Source: Micromussa lordhowensis (lineage: Eukaryota > Cnidaria > Anthozoa > Scleractinia > Lobophylliidae). Taken from it: a stretch of DNA of 64,000 nt. The notes under the pieces were generated by a model, which had not been told where the DNA came from, made no database searches, and saw only the letters and a program-made list of their open reading frames with translations. This document shows, one piece after another, positions 36,601-45,000 of the stretch (the first letter of the stretch is position 1; every line of letters begins with the position of its first letter). The stretch spans positions 3,087,901-3,151,900 of the forward strand of contig OZ026600.1 of NCBI GenBank assembly GCA_964020085.1, given 5' to 3'. The position numbers and the translations under genes are program-made.

Positions 36601-39600
36601 ACTTTTTGTTAAGGCAGGTTGGTTTGCGGCAACCTAAAGGCTGGTGGGGACCTGCCAGAAACTTAAATAAATAAGTTACAAAATTTACAAAAAATTAAAA
36701 AAAATTAAAACTTAACACTAAGTTACAAAAATTTTTAACAAATTAAAAATACAGAAAGACTGTTTGTTTTGATGTTATCTGACAGGCTTCTTTTTCAAAT
36801 TGAATTTGATCCAGTATCCTTGAGGCCTGTCTAAGTTTTTGTTTAAAAAGCTGTTGGGAGGAAGCATCCCTGATGGCTTTAGGTATTAAATTCCAAACAA
36901 TGGGTCCTCTGTACCTTACACTATTTCTGCCTAGGTTACAATTGTACCGTACATGTGAGAAGTCATTAATACGCCTTAAATTATAATTATTGTCGGTGTT
37001 GCGTGTTTCGAATAGGGCTGTTAGTTGGTCAGGTAAACTATTGTGGAAAACCTGATACATTATAGAAGCGAGCCTACGCTTGTAAATATAACCTAAAGGT
37101 TTCCATTTAACAAGATCAAGAACGTCAGAGTCAGGAGTTTCGCTGGACAGTTTATGGATTAGTTTGGCAGCTTTTAAGTGTAAATGTTCCAATACTTTAA
37201 AGGTAGATGGTGAGCAGGATCCCCAAATAGCGATGCAATAAGTGATGCTTGGGACAATCCCTTTAAAATATATTTCTTCTAGTACCCTTGAGGGTAGGCC
37301 TTTAAACTTTTTCAGGAATTTTAGCTTTCCTCCAAATTTAATATGCAGTGCTTTCACTTGTGGTTTCCAGTTGAGTTTATAGTCAATTTCAACACCCAAG
37401 CAAGTGTCCTGGGAAAGTCTTAGTTTGCTCTTTTAATGATTTTATTGGCAGACAACTTGCCTGATCCCTTGCCCATTGGCCAAGTGAGAATGAAAAGTTA
37501 CTTGCCCAGAAGGAAAATCTTCTTTTTTTCCCGGACAACCGGATGGCACTTTTTTCGAGCCCTGTAAGCCACTAAAGAATTAAGAATATGACAGTCATGC
37601 TAACCTTCTCAAAGTATTCAAAGATGTACGAGAGTGACCTTGGAATTAATCCCCTGTCAACATATCGCTCAGCCCCTCCAGTGATTGTAAATGTCTTTCC
37701 AGACCCAGTCTGTGGGTAAACAAAACATTTCAATTTCAAACTTACCGCAAATTACCATTAACGTCAATCATGTAATCTATATTAAAATAGCTTCTAATGT
37801 TATTTTCCCCTCTGAAACTCTGACTACCGGTAGTGGTCTCCTATATATCAAGCCTTCAGAACTTCACGTCACAAGTCAACAGTGAATAGCAGACTAAAAT
37901 AGTTACTTGTGGCCAAACATATTACACAACATCCTGACCCTAGTTGTGTTCAAGGAGCAGATAACTCTTAACCAGAAGACAAAGTTATACAGTTTACAAA
38001 CAACCAGAGCCAGATATCTAAAATGCAGTTTTTTACTCGAGTTAGAATTTTTTTTTGTTTTGTCCAACCAACATGGAGACGAAATACCGGTACCTAATTT
38101 CAGTTTGATAATAATTTATTGCTAATTTTGTCCTTTTGTCCTTTCAGACACAGTCATGTACATGTAAATCCAGGTTTAATCCACTTAACATAAAAAAGCC
38201 CAGCTGAATTCTTGCTGGCTTACGCAAGACCGATAGAGAACATCTTGAATTAGATTAATCTGGGTCATTTTGCGAGCTGAATTGACTACTACGAATGACT
38301 CAGAGATATCAATGTATTTCCATGAAATCACCAAGTACATGTAGTTCAAACAGATACCCTTGCATCATGGGTCATACCTGGCCATAAGCAAAGATTGTTC
38401 CATTGTATCCTGTCAAGACACTAAAATAAACAAATTAAATGAAATGTTAGGTATCTTCATGTACAGTGTACATGTAAGCACATACAGTACACTGTATGTA
38501 TTGTTTTGCAATCACAAAATATAGGATGGTGTGGCTATCTGATCAATCTGAATTCATTTCCACACAAAAAGAATATCACCTTAGTTTGTTGGTAAGAATT
38601 TAATGTGACAATGAACTTACACTAACAGGCATGTGTCTTTCTGTTTCTTTGGTAAGGTAATTTAAAGTCTGCATACAAGCCAAGTGGCCCATCAGTTCAG
38701 AGCTTATCCCAGATTCTGTAGCATAAAGCAACTAGGAGCATTTCTACTCTCCCCTGGATGGGGCGCTAGTCAATCATAGGGGTATCCCCAGCATTAATTT
38801 TGATGGTACCCATTTATACACCTGGGTGGAGAGAGGCACTGTGAGAGTAAAGTGTCTTGCCCAAGAACACAAGTCAGAGCTCGAACCCCTCTAGCCTGTT
38901 CCAGGCTCTCAGTCAGTGGGGACGATCGAAAAAGCGGGTGCTGGACGAGCGGGATCTTGTAAAAAAAATAGGAGAGGGCGTAGAAACGAGAGCCTGTAAG
39001 AATTGTTTTAAAAACCTCATTCCGGTATACCAGCTCCCGGTATACCTTCTGATTGGTTTATTTTGACAGTTTATATCAACGCCTTGTCAGCATCTTATCT
39101 GTTTGCCTAATTAACGTGAAGTTAAGCGCGGGTCGAGAGCCCAAACAGAGAACAGCAAATGTATAATGGTCACGAACCGTGGAAGTCATGAAGGCTAGTC
39201 AATTCCATATATTTTACACTTTGCCTGTTGATGTCACTTAATGCTAGCCAACGTCGAGACACTGCCCCCAGACTGGTAGACAAATTTAATGTTCTTTTTG
39301 CTGCCAGTGAAATTGCGTGAGATTCACTTTGCTCTAGCGGAGTCCACAACGCTGTCGTTTGCTCGTGTTGTAATTTTCTTAAAGTACTGTAAATTCTGGC
39401 AAAACTACAGCATTTTGAGGGGTAGGCTTCAATATTCGAAGAGATTTTAGTCGACAAAGACGACATGTAAAGGAACTGCAAGAAGATCAAAAAATGCCGT
39501 GAAGTGGTGATACACACGCGAGTAACTCGACACCGAAGATTTTGACATTTGACATCCTTGAAGTGCTGTCTTTTTAAAAGTGGGCGGAATGAGGTTTTTA

Positions 39601-41673
39601 AAACAATGCTTACAGGCTCTCCTTCCCGCGCCTTCTCTAATTTCTTTTTACCTGGCCAGATTCCGCTCGTCCCGCGCCCGCTTTTTCGATCGTGCCCACT
39701 GACCGAGAGCCTGGAACAGGCTAGAACCCCTCAAACCACACCTCCCATTTCTGTTTCTTTGTATGCTGGATTCAAATTACATCTCCATTGATAATCACAG
39801 CTGTATATAATATGATCTAATCAAGGAGAGTACAAATAAAGGGACTAAATAATTTCACTTAATTATTACTTGTAATTATAGCAGTTTCAGCACAAACTAA
39901 AATTCAGTAACACATGATTGTATTTTACACCTACTTGTCTATAACTCCTTGTGCAACTTCTTCAAAAACTTCATCCTGCTTGCAGTCCTGGTCAAAGACT
40001 TTGTTAAACCTTGTTTAATTTATACCAACAAAACAACAATACATTATTACCACTGACAGTGCTGGAGGACCCTTTTAACATGCATAACAAAATAACTCCA
40101 TTTTACCTTGACAACAATACTTTTGTAATAACCTTTGTTCTAAAGTCTAGCTGCTATAATATACTATATGAAGTGTGACACTTTAATTATTTTAATCAAT
40201 CATCACTTCTACAGGGCTGGTACATTATCAAGGGGTGTAGCTAGAGGGTTCTGGGGTGCCCATGACCCCCCTCTTTGTAAACATTTTTGAAGCAAACAAC
40301 CTACAACAGGTGGCAAAAACGACATGACAAACTGGTGAGTACCCTCACTTTGACACAGTGTGACCCCCCTTTGAAAAATCCTGGCTACACCCCTATTTAG
40401 AAGTCAAGTAGCCTGGCTTACAGACACTAGTAAAATATTTAACGAAGGATCAGGACATAACTATATACATGCACATATAGTCTAGTCAAAGGGCTTAAAT
40501 ATTTGACCGTGGTCTAGTGAATTGCTAGAGTGCAGACTGTTACATCTAGCTAAGGCCCAATTTATACAGTCATGTAAAACTTTGTTGCTTGTGACTTTTA
40601 GAGTATGGGCAGCTCCTGTCATACAAAAATCACATACATGTACAACCTGCATCACACTATACATGTTTGAATATCCCATGGCATTTTCTGTGTTGTACAC
40701 AATAATCGTAAGCAAGTTGAAGACTTGATTAACACAAAAGGAAATTTTGCTGTGTTGTAGACATATCTTAGGGGTGATGTTTAACTTGTCACAAGTACCA
40801 AACTTGCACCTTCTAAATCGGTACTCAGAATATCACACAAACCTAAATTTATACACTTCTTTTTTGTTATTGATGTAACCATCAGCCAGATCTTTTGGTA
40901 CAGTGAAGGCAATACAGGAATCTCCGCTCTCATCTTCATATGCTTCATAAAGCTGAAAAGACAGAGAAAAAAAATGACTTTTTACTTCAATTAATATTTC
41001 ACAGCATGTCAAAGGATGAACTGCCAGGTCATGTCTACTGGTTGAAATTCACTTCACTGGGTCCTCAGGGAACACAACAATTTAAACCAAGGGTTGGCTG
41101 GGTAATTCAGTCAACATCGGGAGTGTTTTCCCAAATCATATTAGACCACAACCAAATAAACTACGCTTAATAATTAAACAATGTGTGAAGGAGAGAATTT
41201 TTCCCTAACCTAACAAGCTTAGTAAACCTTTTTAAAAATCATTGCATTGTATTGTCTGTTTTTGTCTACATTGAATAAACGAAAATTCCAAGAATTTTCC
41301 TCGACTTTTCTGAATACAAATGTTTTATTATGAGTTGTCCTAGACTCTAAATGACTCTATAGCGCCAGGATAAAAGCTAATAAGGAACCTGCTTATTTTC
41401 TTTTTAGTTTAATAAACTGTAAGCGTCATGTTAAGCTTATATTTGCTACCTTACAGGGCTTTCCTTATATTTAAATAATCGTTATAAATCTTCTTAAATT
41501 ACTCACTTCCTTGTCAACAGTAGTTAAAAGAATAGTAACTCCTTTAAATAACCTCGCTACAAAATAACGAAGTTCGTTCACAAAATCAATCTAGGTCTGG
41601 CTTTTTAGCTTACCCCTGCCTTCTGTTTTGTCGGCTTTGCCCGGGCATAAATCTGAATTCCTTGTTTCACCAT
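18943..41673 (-). CDS. KIF6: Kinesin family member 6 (complete, 25 exons, 840 aa)
   Basis: Microtubule motor of the kinesin-9 clade, linked to cilia (family knowledge). Exons from 5': 41673-41614, 40952-40843, 40009-39935, 38420-38378, 37709-37605, 36299-36190, 36093-36011, 35522-35476, 35369-35251, 35123-35036, 34917-34838, 33942-33879, 32819-32733, 32266-32163, 31749-31644, 31309-31260, 30150-30047, 23844-23618, 23430-23355, 22847-22748, 21517-21462, 21281-21231, 20567-20483, 20162-20027, 19299-18943. Phases are consistent throughout. It starts MVKQGIQIYARAKP, like vertebrate KIF6. The P-loop GQTGSGKT (95-102), switch I NQASTRSH (215-222) and switch II LVDLAGSE (246-253) are intact, so the motor should be active. 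The stalk/tail has RQRDNEIN, GMLKKEKK, EEMSVGRKEAF-like and LKTEIEHLQHLLEKSKVK coiled coils, all KIF6-specific, then a Ser-rich end. A GTACGT donor near the end of the last exon leaves open a longer C-terminus; vertebrate KIF6 is about 814 aa. Confidence 0.95.
19340..19680. repeat. AT-rich tandem repeat (ACTTACACTACTTACAATAC units)
   Basis: Imperfect tandem units of about 20-25 bases built from ACTTACA and CTACTTACAATA fill 19440-19645. A G-rich GGTGGTGGTGG run follows. A shorter tract of the same words occurs at 54715-54790 in legumain intron 9. The open frame across this tract is repeat-derived. Confidence 0.7.
19695..19966 (-). repeat. tRNA-derived SINE, KIF6 intron
   Basis: Read on the minus strand from 19966: GGCGTGGCATAGTAGTTAGG, GCGCTGGATTTGTATTCCGG, then a degraded B box (GAGTTCAAAACC). 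The head is tRNA-like with an A box at GTGGCATAGTAGTT, and the body continues to about 19695. It lies between KIF6 exons 24 and 25. Confidence 0.55.
20840..21200. mobile_element. Non-autonomous inverted-repeat element, copy in KIF6 intron
   Basis: This copy shares CCGTCCACACTAATC, AAACCGGAGGAATTTAAAAA and CGGCGTAGTATGGCC with the 5110-5420 copy. It lies in a KIF6 intron and carries no coding sequence of its own. Confidence 0.5.
22077..22534. mobile_element. TIR element with AAGCCGTGTTCACA ends, KIF6 intron
   Basis: The ends are AAGCCGTGTTCACATTAG and its inverse TTTAGTGTGAACACGGCTT. The interior has paired ATTATAATCG/CGATTATAAT-like and AACCCCCTTGGGGTTGTTT palindromes. Short frames inside are not conserved genes. 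Superfamily unclear. Confidence 0.65.
23490..23575. repeat. Short palindrome, AGTCCAG...GACTGGA family, copy 1
   Basis: Arms contain CCCTCTATCTGTCAC, CAACGCT and GTTGCGTGACAGAGAGAGGG. A relative sits at 31808-31893 (CCCTCTGTCACGCAACGC and CGTTGCGTGACAGAGAGAGG). Both are in KIF6 introns. Confidence 0.55.
23845..23863 (-). other. KIF6: U12-type branch site and 3' AG of the KIF6 intron
   Basis: TTCCTTAAC (23863-23855 on the minus strand) equals the U12 branch consensus. Its branch A lies 11 bases upstream of the AG ending at 23845. The polypyrimidine tract is weak, as expected for U12 introns. The termini would be AT-AG. Confidence 0.85.
25916..26315. mobile_element. TTAA-flanked TIR element (family A), copy 1
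   Basis: TTAA (25912-25915) precedes GGCGGGGGTAAACGTGAA. The element ends ATTCATGTTTACCCCCGCC, followed by TTAA. At 400 bp with no transposase, this is a non-autonomous piggyBac/Kolobok-type element. It lies inside the KIF6 U12 intron; copy 2 is at 30782. Confidence 0.75.
27897..28506 (-). CDS. Unrecognised coiled-coil terminal exon inside the KIF6 U12 intron
   Basis: A 610-base open stretch begins after acceptor TTTCTCAG (28507) and ends at TAG (27899-27897), about 202 residues. The first 50 residues are mixed, followed by an acidic stretch and then a long charged helix rich in Lys, Glu, Arg and Leu (KQIHRRSRVAIEAG... to AEQEKKKVLSVIE), predicted coiled coil, with a basic end RSRRRTTSM. No in-frame ATG lies near its start, so an upstream exon is needed. 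It sits on the same strand within the 6.2 kb KIF6 intron. Phase matches a GT donor at 30018 that would add it to the KIF6 motor as an alternative tail. It also matches a possible donor at about 29310 after an unconvincing short frame. It could also be a nested gene. I do not recognise the family. Confidence 0.55.
30039..30046 (-). other. KIF6: U12-type 5' splice site of the KIF6 6.2 kb intron
   Basis: On the minus strand, exon 17 ends GAG ATT A (30047) and the intron opens ATATCCTTT, an exact match to the minor-spliceosome AT-type donor consensus. No GT is available at the position required by protein homology. Splicing here to 23844 gives the phase-correct join N-I-L-V, matching vertebrate KIF6 EINILVNMLKKEKK. 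Confidence 0.85.
30286..30641. mobile_element. Two tandem GGCCATTTCCG MITEs, KIF6 intron
   Basis: Two members lie back to back: 30286-30440 and 30468-30641. Both begin (G)GCCATTTCCGA-type and contain CATGAGAATGA/CATGAAAATGAG blocks. The second keeps intact ends (GACCATTTCCGAGTTACC and GGTAATTCGGAAATGGCC). Confidence 0.6.
30782..31190. mobile_element. TTAA-flanked TIR element (family A), copy 2
   Basis: It is collinear with and closely similar to 25916-26315 over its whole length, in the same orientation. TTAA at 30778-30781 and 31191-31194. The left end GGCAGGGGTACACGTGAA has drifted slightly. The right end stops about 70 bases from the KIF6 exon at 31260. Confidence 0.75.
31808..31893. repeat. 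Short palindrome, copy 2
   Basis: The inverted arms CCCTCTGTCACGCAACG and CGTTGCGTGACAGAGAGAGG are separated by about 35 bases that contain a second small repeat. It is related to the 23490-23575 copy. Confidence 0.55.
34345..34645 (-). repeat. Dispersed element, internally deleted copy in KIF6 intron
   Basis: This is the reverse-orientation copy of the 1345-2130 repeat, carrying both ends but lacking about 450-500 bases of the middle. The shared marks are AACAATTATTCCAC, TTGGCTATAATCAACTCATA and GGCTAAGCCAATGAAAACTC. Confidence 0.65.
36520..37567. repeat. Dispersed repeat with GGGCTCGAAAAAA ends, split by LINE
   Basis: The left piece (36520-36584: GGGCTCGAAAAAAACTTG, CAGCTTGCCCTTGG) and right piece (37409-37567: AGTCTTAGTTTGCTC, GACAACTTGCCTGATCCC, TTTTTTCGAGCCCTG) together match the reverse of 45130-45365. 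The LINE fragment occupies the gap. Ends GGGCTCGAAAAAA and TTTTTTCGAGCCC are inverted. Confidence 0.7.
36585..37408 (-). mobile_element. 5'-truncated non-LTR retrotransposon (LINE), KIF6 intron
   Basis: A 218-codon open frame (37399-36743) encodes the region just after the reverse transcriptase core. It has the widespread post-RT pattern L-x-W-K-P-Q-V, GIVPSITYCIAIWG, HLKAAKLIH, then NSVRYRGPIVWNLIP, as in CR1/L2-like elements. No palm YxDD motif is present, so the copy is truncated and dead. The 3' end terminates in a short ACAT/ATAC tail (36585-36602), typical of elements that finish in microsatellite repeats. It is inserted into another repeat (36520-37567). Confidence 0.8.
37605..37709 (-). 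CDS. KIF6: KIF6 exon encoding the ATP-binding P-loop
   Basis: This 35-codon exon begins TGSGKTFTITGGAERYVDRG, completing the P-loop GQTGSGKT whose first two residues end the previous exon (38378). It continues through LIPRSLSYIFEYFEK of the motor core. The splice acceptor CCCACAG and donor GTTAGC frame it exactly. Confidence 0.95.
38665..39755 (-). repeat. tRNA-type SINE (reverse), split by the Mutator-like element
   Basis: Reverse orientation of the SINE family seen intact at 53114-53415 and 59171-59464. Pieces are 38665-38891 (ATACAAGCCAAGTGGCCCAT, GGCACTGTGAGAGTAAAGTG, CAGAGCTCGAACCCCTC) and 39724 onward. The break falls at the B-box region. Confidence 0.65.
38892..39723. mobile_element. 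Mutator-like TIR element with 9-bp target duplication, copy A
   Basis: The 9-base direct repeat GAACCCCTC flanks it exactly (38883-38891 and 39724-39732). Ends are TAGCCTGTTCCAGGCTCTC and GAGAGCCTGGAACAGGCTA. Inverted similarity continues inward (CGATCGAAAAAGCGGG against CCGCTTTTTCGATCG, and CGTAAGA-type blocks) for more than 100 bases. Long TIRs with 9-bp duplications fit Mutator-like elements. It is 832 bp with no transposase, and inserted within a reverse-orientation SINE in a KIF6 intron. Confidence 0.75.
40231..40394. mobile_element. Small TIR element with AGGGGTGTAGC ends, KIF6 intron
   Basis: The ends are AGGGGTGTAGCTAG and CTGGCTACACCCCT. The interior has two CCCCCCT tracts in direct order (GACCCCCCTCTTTG and GACCCCCCTTTGAAA). 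It is about 164 bp and non-coding. Possibly related: the 63400-63690 stretch with AAAAATCCTGGATCTGC. Confidence 0.55.
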
Positions 41674-42024
41674 CCTTCATGACGATACTAAAGCATCTAA
41701 TATAGCACAGCAACAATCCTGAAATCCACTGCCATGTTAAAATGGCAATTATAAAGTTTACAAGATTCTAGCGTTGCCTTGGTTGTCGAAATTGAAAGGG
41801 AATCACTCGGGAGATTGGGAACCACTTAGAAAATACCGCTGTCTGAGAAAACGCTGTACTATTTGTCCCAGAGACACTTCATGTGTTCTTATAACACGTA
41901 TTCCTCTTCGAAAAGTCACGGGATCTACACAACGTTGAGAGCGGTGTAGCTTTTTTACGTTCTTTTAGGTTGGGTCGCCGGTCGGGTAGTTCTACAGATC
42001 TGTGCTTTACTTTCAATCAACAAA
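41674..42024. promoter_or_regulatory. Shared divergent promoter, KIF6 / legumain
   Basis: Only 351 bases separate the ATG of KIF6 (minus) from the ATG of legumain (plus), so both 5' UTRs and core promoters must fit here. GTTGCCTTGGTTGTC at about 41774-41788 has one perfect half of an RFX X-box (GTTGCC) and a diverged second half. An X-box would suit a ciliary kinesin. I see no clear TATA box. Element assignments are inference. Confidence 0.55.
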
Positions 42025-45000
42025 ATGTTGGCAGGACTGCTTTTCCTTGGCCTTTCGCTTGTGGCGGCCTCCGAAGGCAAACATTGGGCGCTTGTCGTCG
42101 CTGGATCCAATGGCTGGTATAATTACAGGCATCAGGTAACGCTGCTTCACTCTGTACTTTCTAGTTGCTCGTAAAAAGGGGACATGCCTTTACAATGCGC
42201 AACTTAAGCTTTATAGAATTCGTTTAACTTCGTTTAACTTACTACCATCGCCAAAACAGTTCGCAATCATCATATCTGGAGTGTTTCTCAATTTTCTTTG
42301 TACGGAATTGATTGGTTAAGTACGTATTAAGGCATGCATACATGTATTCTACTTGCCGAAGGCCCTGCTCAAATCGGAGCAAATTATGCAAAGCTAAACT
42401 CGTACATTACTAAGCTTACGTCATTGCGTCTTGTCTGGAACACATCACGAGATCCACTGCCCTTGAGATAAGTTAAATCTCGTGATCTTCAACGTCATTA
42501 GGTGTCACATACATGCCATTTAAGCCTATTGAAGTTTTTGCAGAATAATCCAAGAGCTGATGCAGATCGTGTTTTAGCAATCGTAAAAACGTTTCCAATT
42601 TAAAACAATACTATTCCGGATCTTGAAATTTAATTATGTGGAACCTAATTCTATCATAACCAATTATGTTACTTATTAACAAGAGATAAGTAAAATACCA
42701 CTTTCTCAAAAATTTGTTTTCTCCTTCATGTGTACATTGATTTACATGTAATTATCATCATATTTTTGGGGAACAATTTATTTAATAATGTTTAATTGTT
42801 AGGTTTACTGACAATTGAAATTAGAGACTAAACTGAAACCATTGAAGGTAATATGAGAAGGCATTAAGTCATCCACCGACATTAACCCTGAAAGCTTTGG
42901 AAAGAGTGTGATAAACAAGTTTTGACCCTGGGTATTATGTTAAGAAGTCAGACAAGACGCATTTCAAATTTTGTGCGCAAGGTCATTGTATGATCTGAAC
43001 ATCTGTTCCATTTCCAACATTTGCATACCCTTATTTGGAAACTTCGGGGAAAAGGGCTTATTTCACTTTCTGAGAAAGATATCACATTTCAGGGATCAAG
43101 CATTGCCATAATGTATTCTAGCTCGGAACACCTTCTGTTGCATTCAAAGAAGGGATCTTGCAAGATGAAACAGCCTTGTCCCAGAAAATGCTTTCTGACC
43201 ATGACAGTGTTTGGATATCTGATCTAAATTAGCATAGCTTTTAACAATTTTATTTCTGTGTTTTCTCCTTAAATAATTAGTTTCAATTGAGAATATACAT
43301 GTATGTCAAACACTCAAGACAGTGTTTGACCACCTTTCCAAACACGTTGAAGTTTTTTAAAAGTACATGTACTCTGCGATGCATCGTATTTTCAACTCTC
43401 TTTTCAGTGTGAGGAAAATTAATGTGGTCAAACATGGTCTTTTGTGTTTGATATATTATTGGAGAAAAGAATACATGTACATGTAGCTGGCTCTGAGAAT
43501 GTGATTACAGATCCCTACCAGATAAATGTTTTCATAGCACTTGCCAGTATACAGTCCAACATGACAAGTACAAGATCAAATTACACTGATTTAATTTAGA
43601 ATTTTTAAATTTTCTTTTGTTACAAAATTGGGGAAGGTTAAGTCCTCTGTTCCCTGTGCTTAATCATTTTCTCTTTCTGGATTCATTTTATTTATTGGGG
43701 GTGGTTTGTCTGCAAAATTCAATCCTATTGATTATCATTATAAATAATCAGGCGTGAATCCATTCATATACATGTAAGGCATAAGGTAATTTTAATAGGT
43801 GTTTCTCTATTTAGGCGGATGCATGCCATGCGTATCAGATCCTTCATAAGAATGGTATTCCTGATGAAAACATTGTGGTTATGATGTATGATGACATTGC
43901 TAATAACCCACAGTGAGTTTAAAAGCACTCATTAAATAAATTTGTGTAATGACCAGTTGATTCCAGAAAATATCCATGCCCTACCACAGGCGGCGTGAAC
44001 ATTTTAACCCCCCTCCCCCTCCTTTGCCTTCGTAAATTCCAAAATGCTCTACCTCCCTCCCAATACCCTCTGAATTCCTCCCCTCCCCTCTGGATTTGTG
44101 TTTCTACTTTAACCATCTGGAATTCTAGTTTGACTCCCCACCACTTCCAACAAAAGAGGTTTTATGCTTTTACATCTTCCCAGAAGTTTACCAACTGTCT
44201 AGACAGGGCTTGAAATTGCGACCAATATGATTGCATGCATTTGCAACTAAATGGTCGGCGACTAAAACTTCGGCTCCTCTTCAGTTGCAATTTTACTACT
44301 AGTTTTTGACTGAACTAGTGAAGGAATGAAAATTTCAATTGTTTTGTTTGTTAATTACTATAGAAAATAGAATATGTGTGAGCAAATCCTGCCTGATTTA
44401 CTTTTGATATTACAAATGATATTCACTTGTTCAGATGCCATTAAAGCAGTTTCTTTTACAAATGTGTGTCATCAGTGGGTAGTACACAAGTATGATGGGT
44501 CAGCATTGGCCGCCAATGATTTTCTGACAAAAAATTCATCAACTTTAAAGCCTGTGGAGCCCAATGTACAATCCAGACTTTATCACTTTTCTTCTGTAAA
44601 TGAATGTGAAGATGCTTGCCTTGTATCTTGCTTTTCTCGGTAGTTGGCAGCGTGGTCAGTTTGTTTATGCTTTCACACTCTTGTCTGTCCCCTCAGTTCA
44701 AAGAACCCCCCTTGCCCTCGGAATTCCAAAACACCGCCTGTGATATAAGTGTGGATATTTTCTGGGATTACCCAATATATACCTTTGAGTATACATGGCT
44801 CAGTAAGCTGAGTATATGTTTAATGTTTACTTAATAAAATGTAGGTAGAACATTGCTCTAGAGGCCAAGTGCTTGAATTTGTAAAGGACAAGAGAGGGTG
44901 ATATGGCATTATTGCTAAAAGTAATCCCTCTTATGGTTCTGTAGATATCAATAGTGTGTATACCAAAGTGGTTTGGCTCAAATAAATGATTGATTTGAGT

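Noticed and set aside
36743..37399. 218-codon frame as a host gene
   Set aside because: The sequence is post-RT LINE coding region with a microsatellite tail, inserted in a repeat in an intron.
44374..44643. 89-codon plus-strand frame in legumain intron 2
   Set aside because: No homology, no splice logic, and the reading frame is interrupted on both sides in ordinary intron sequence.
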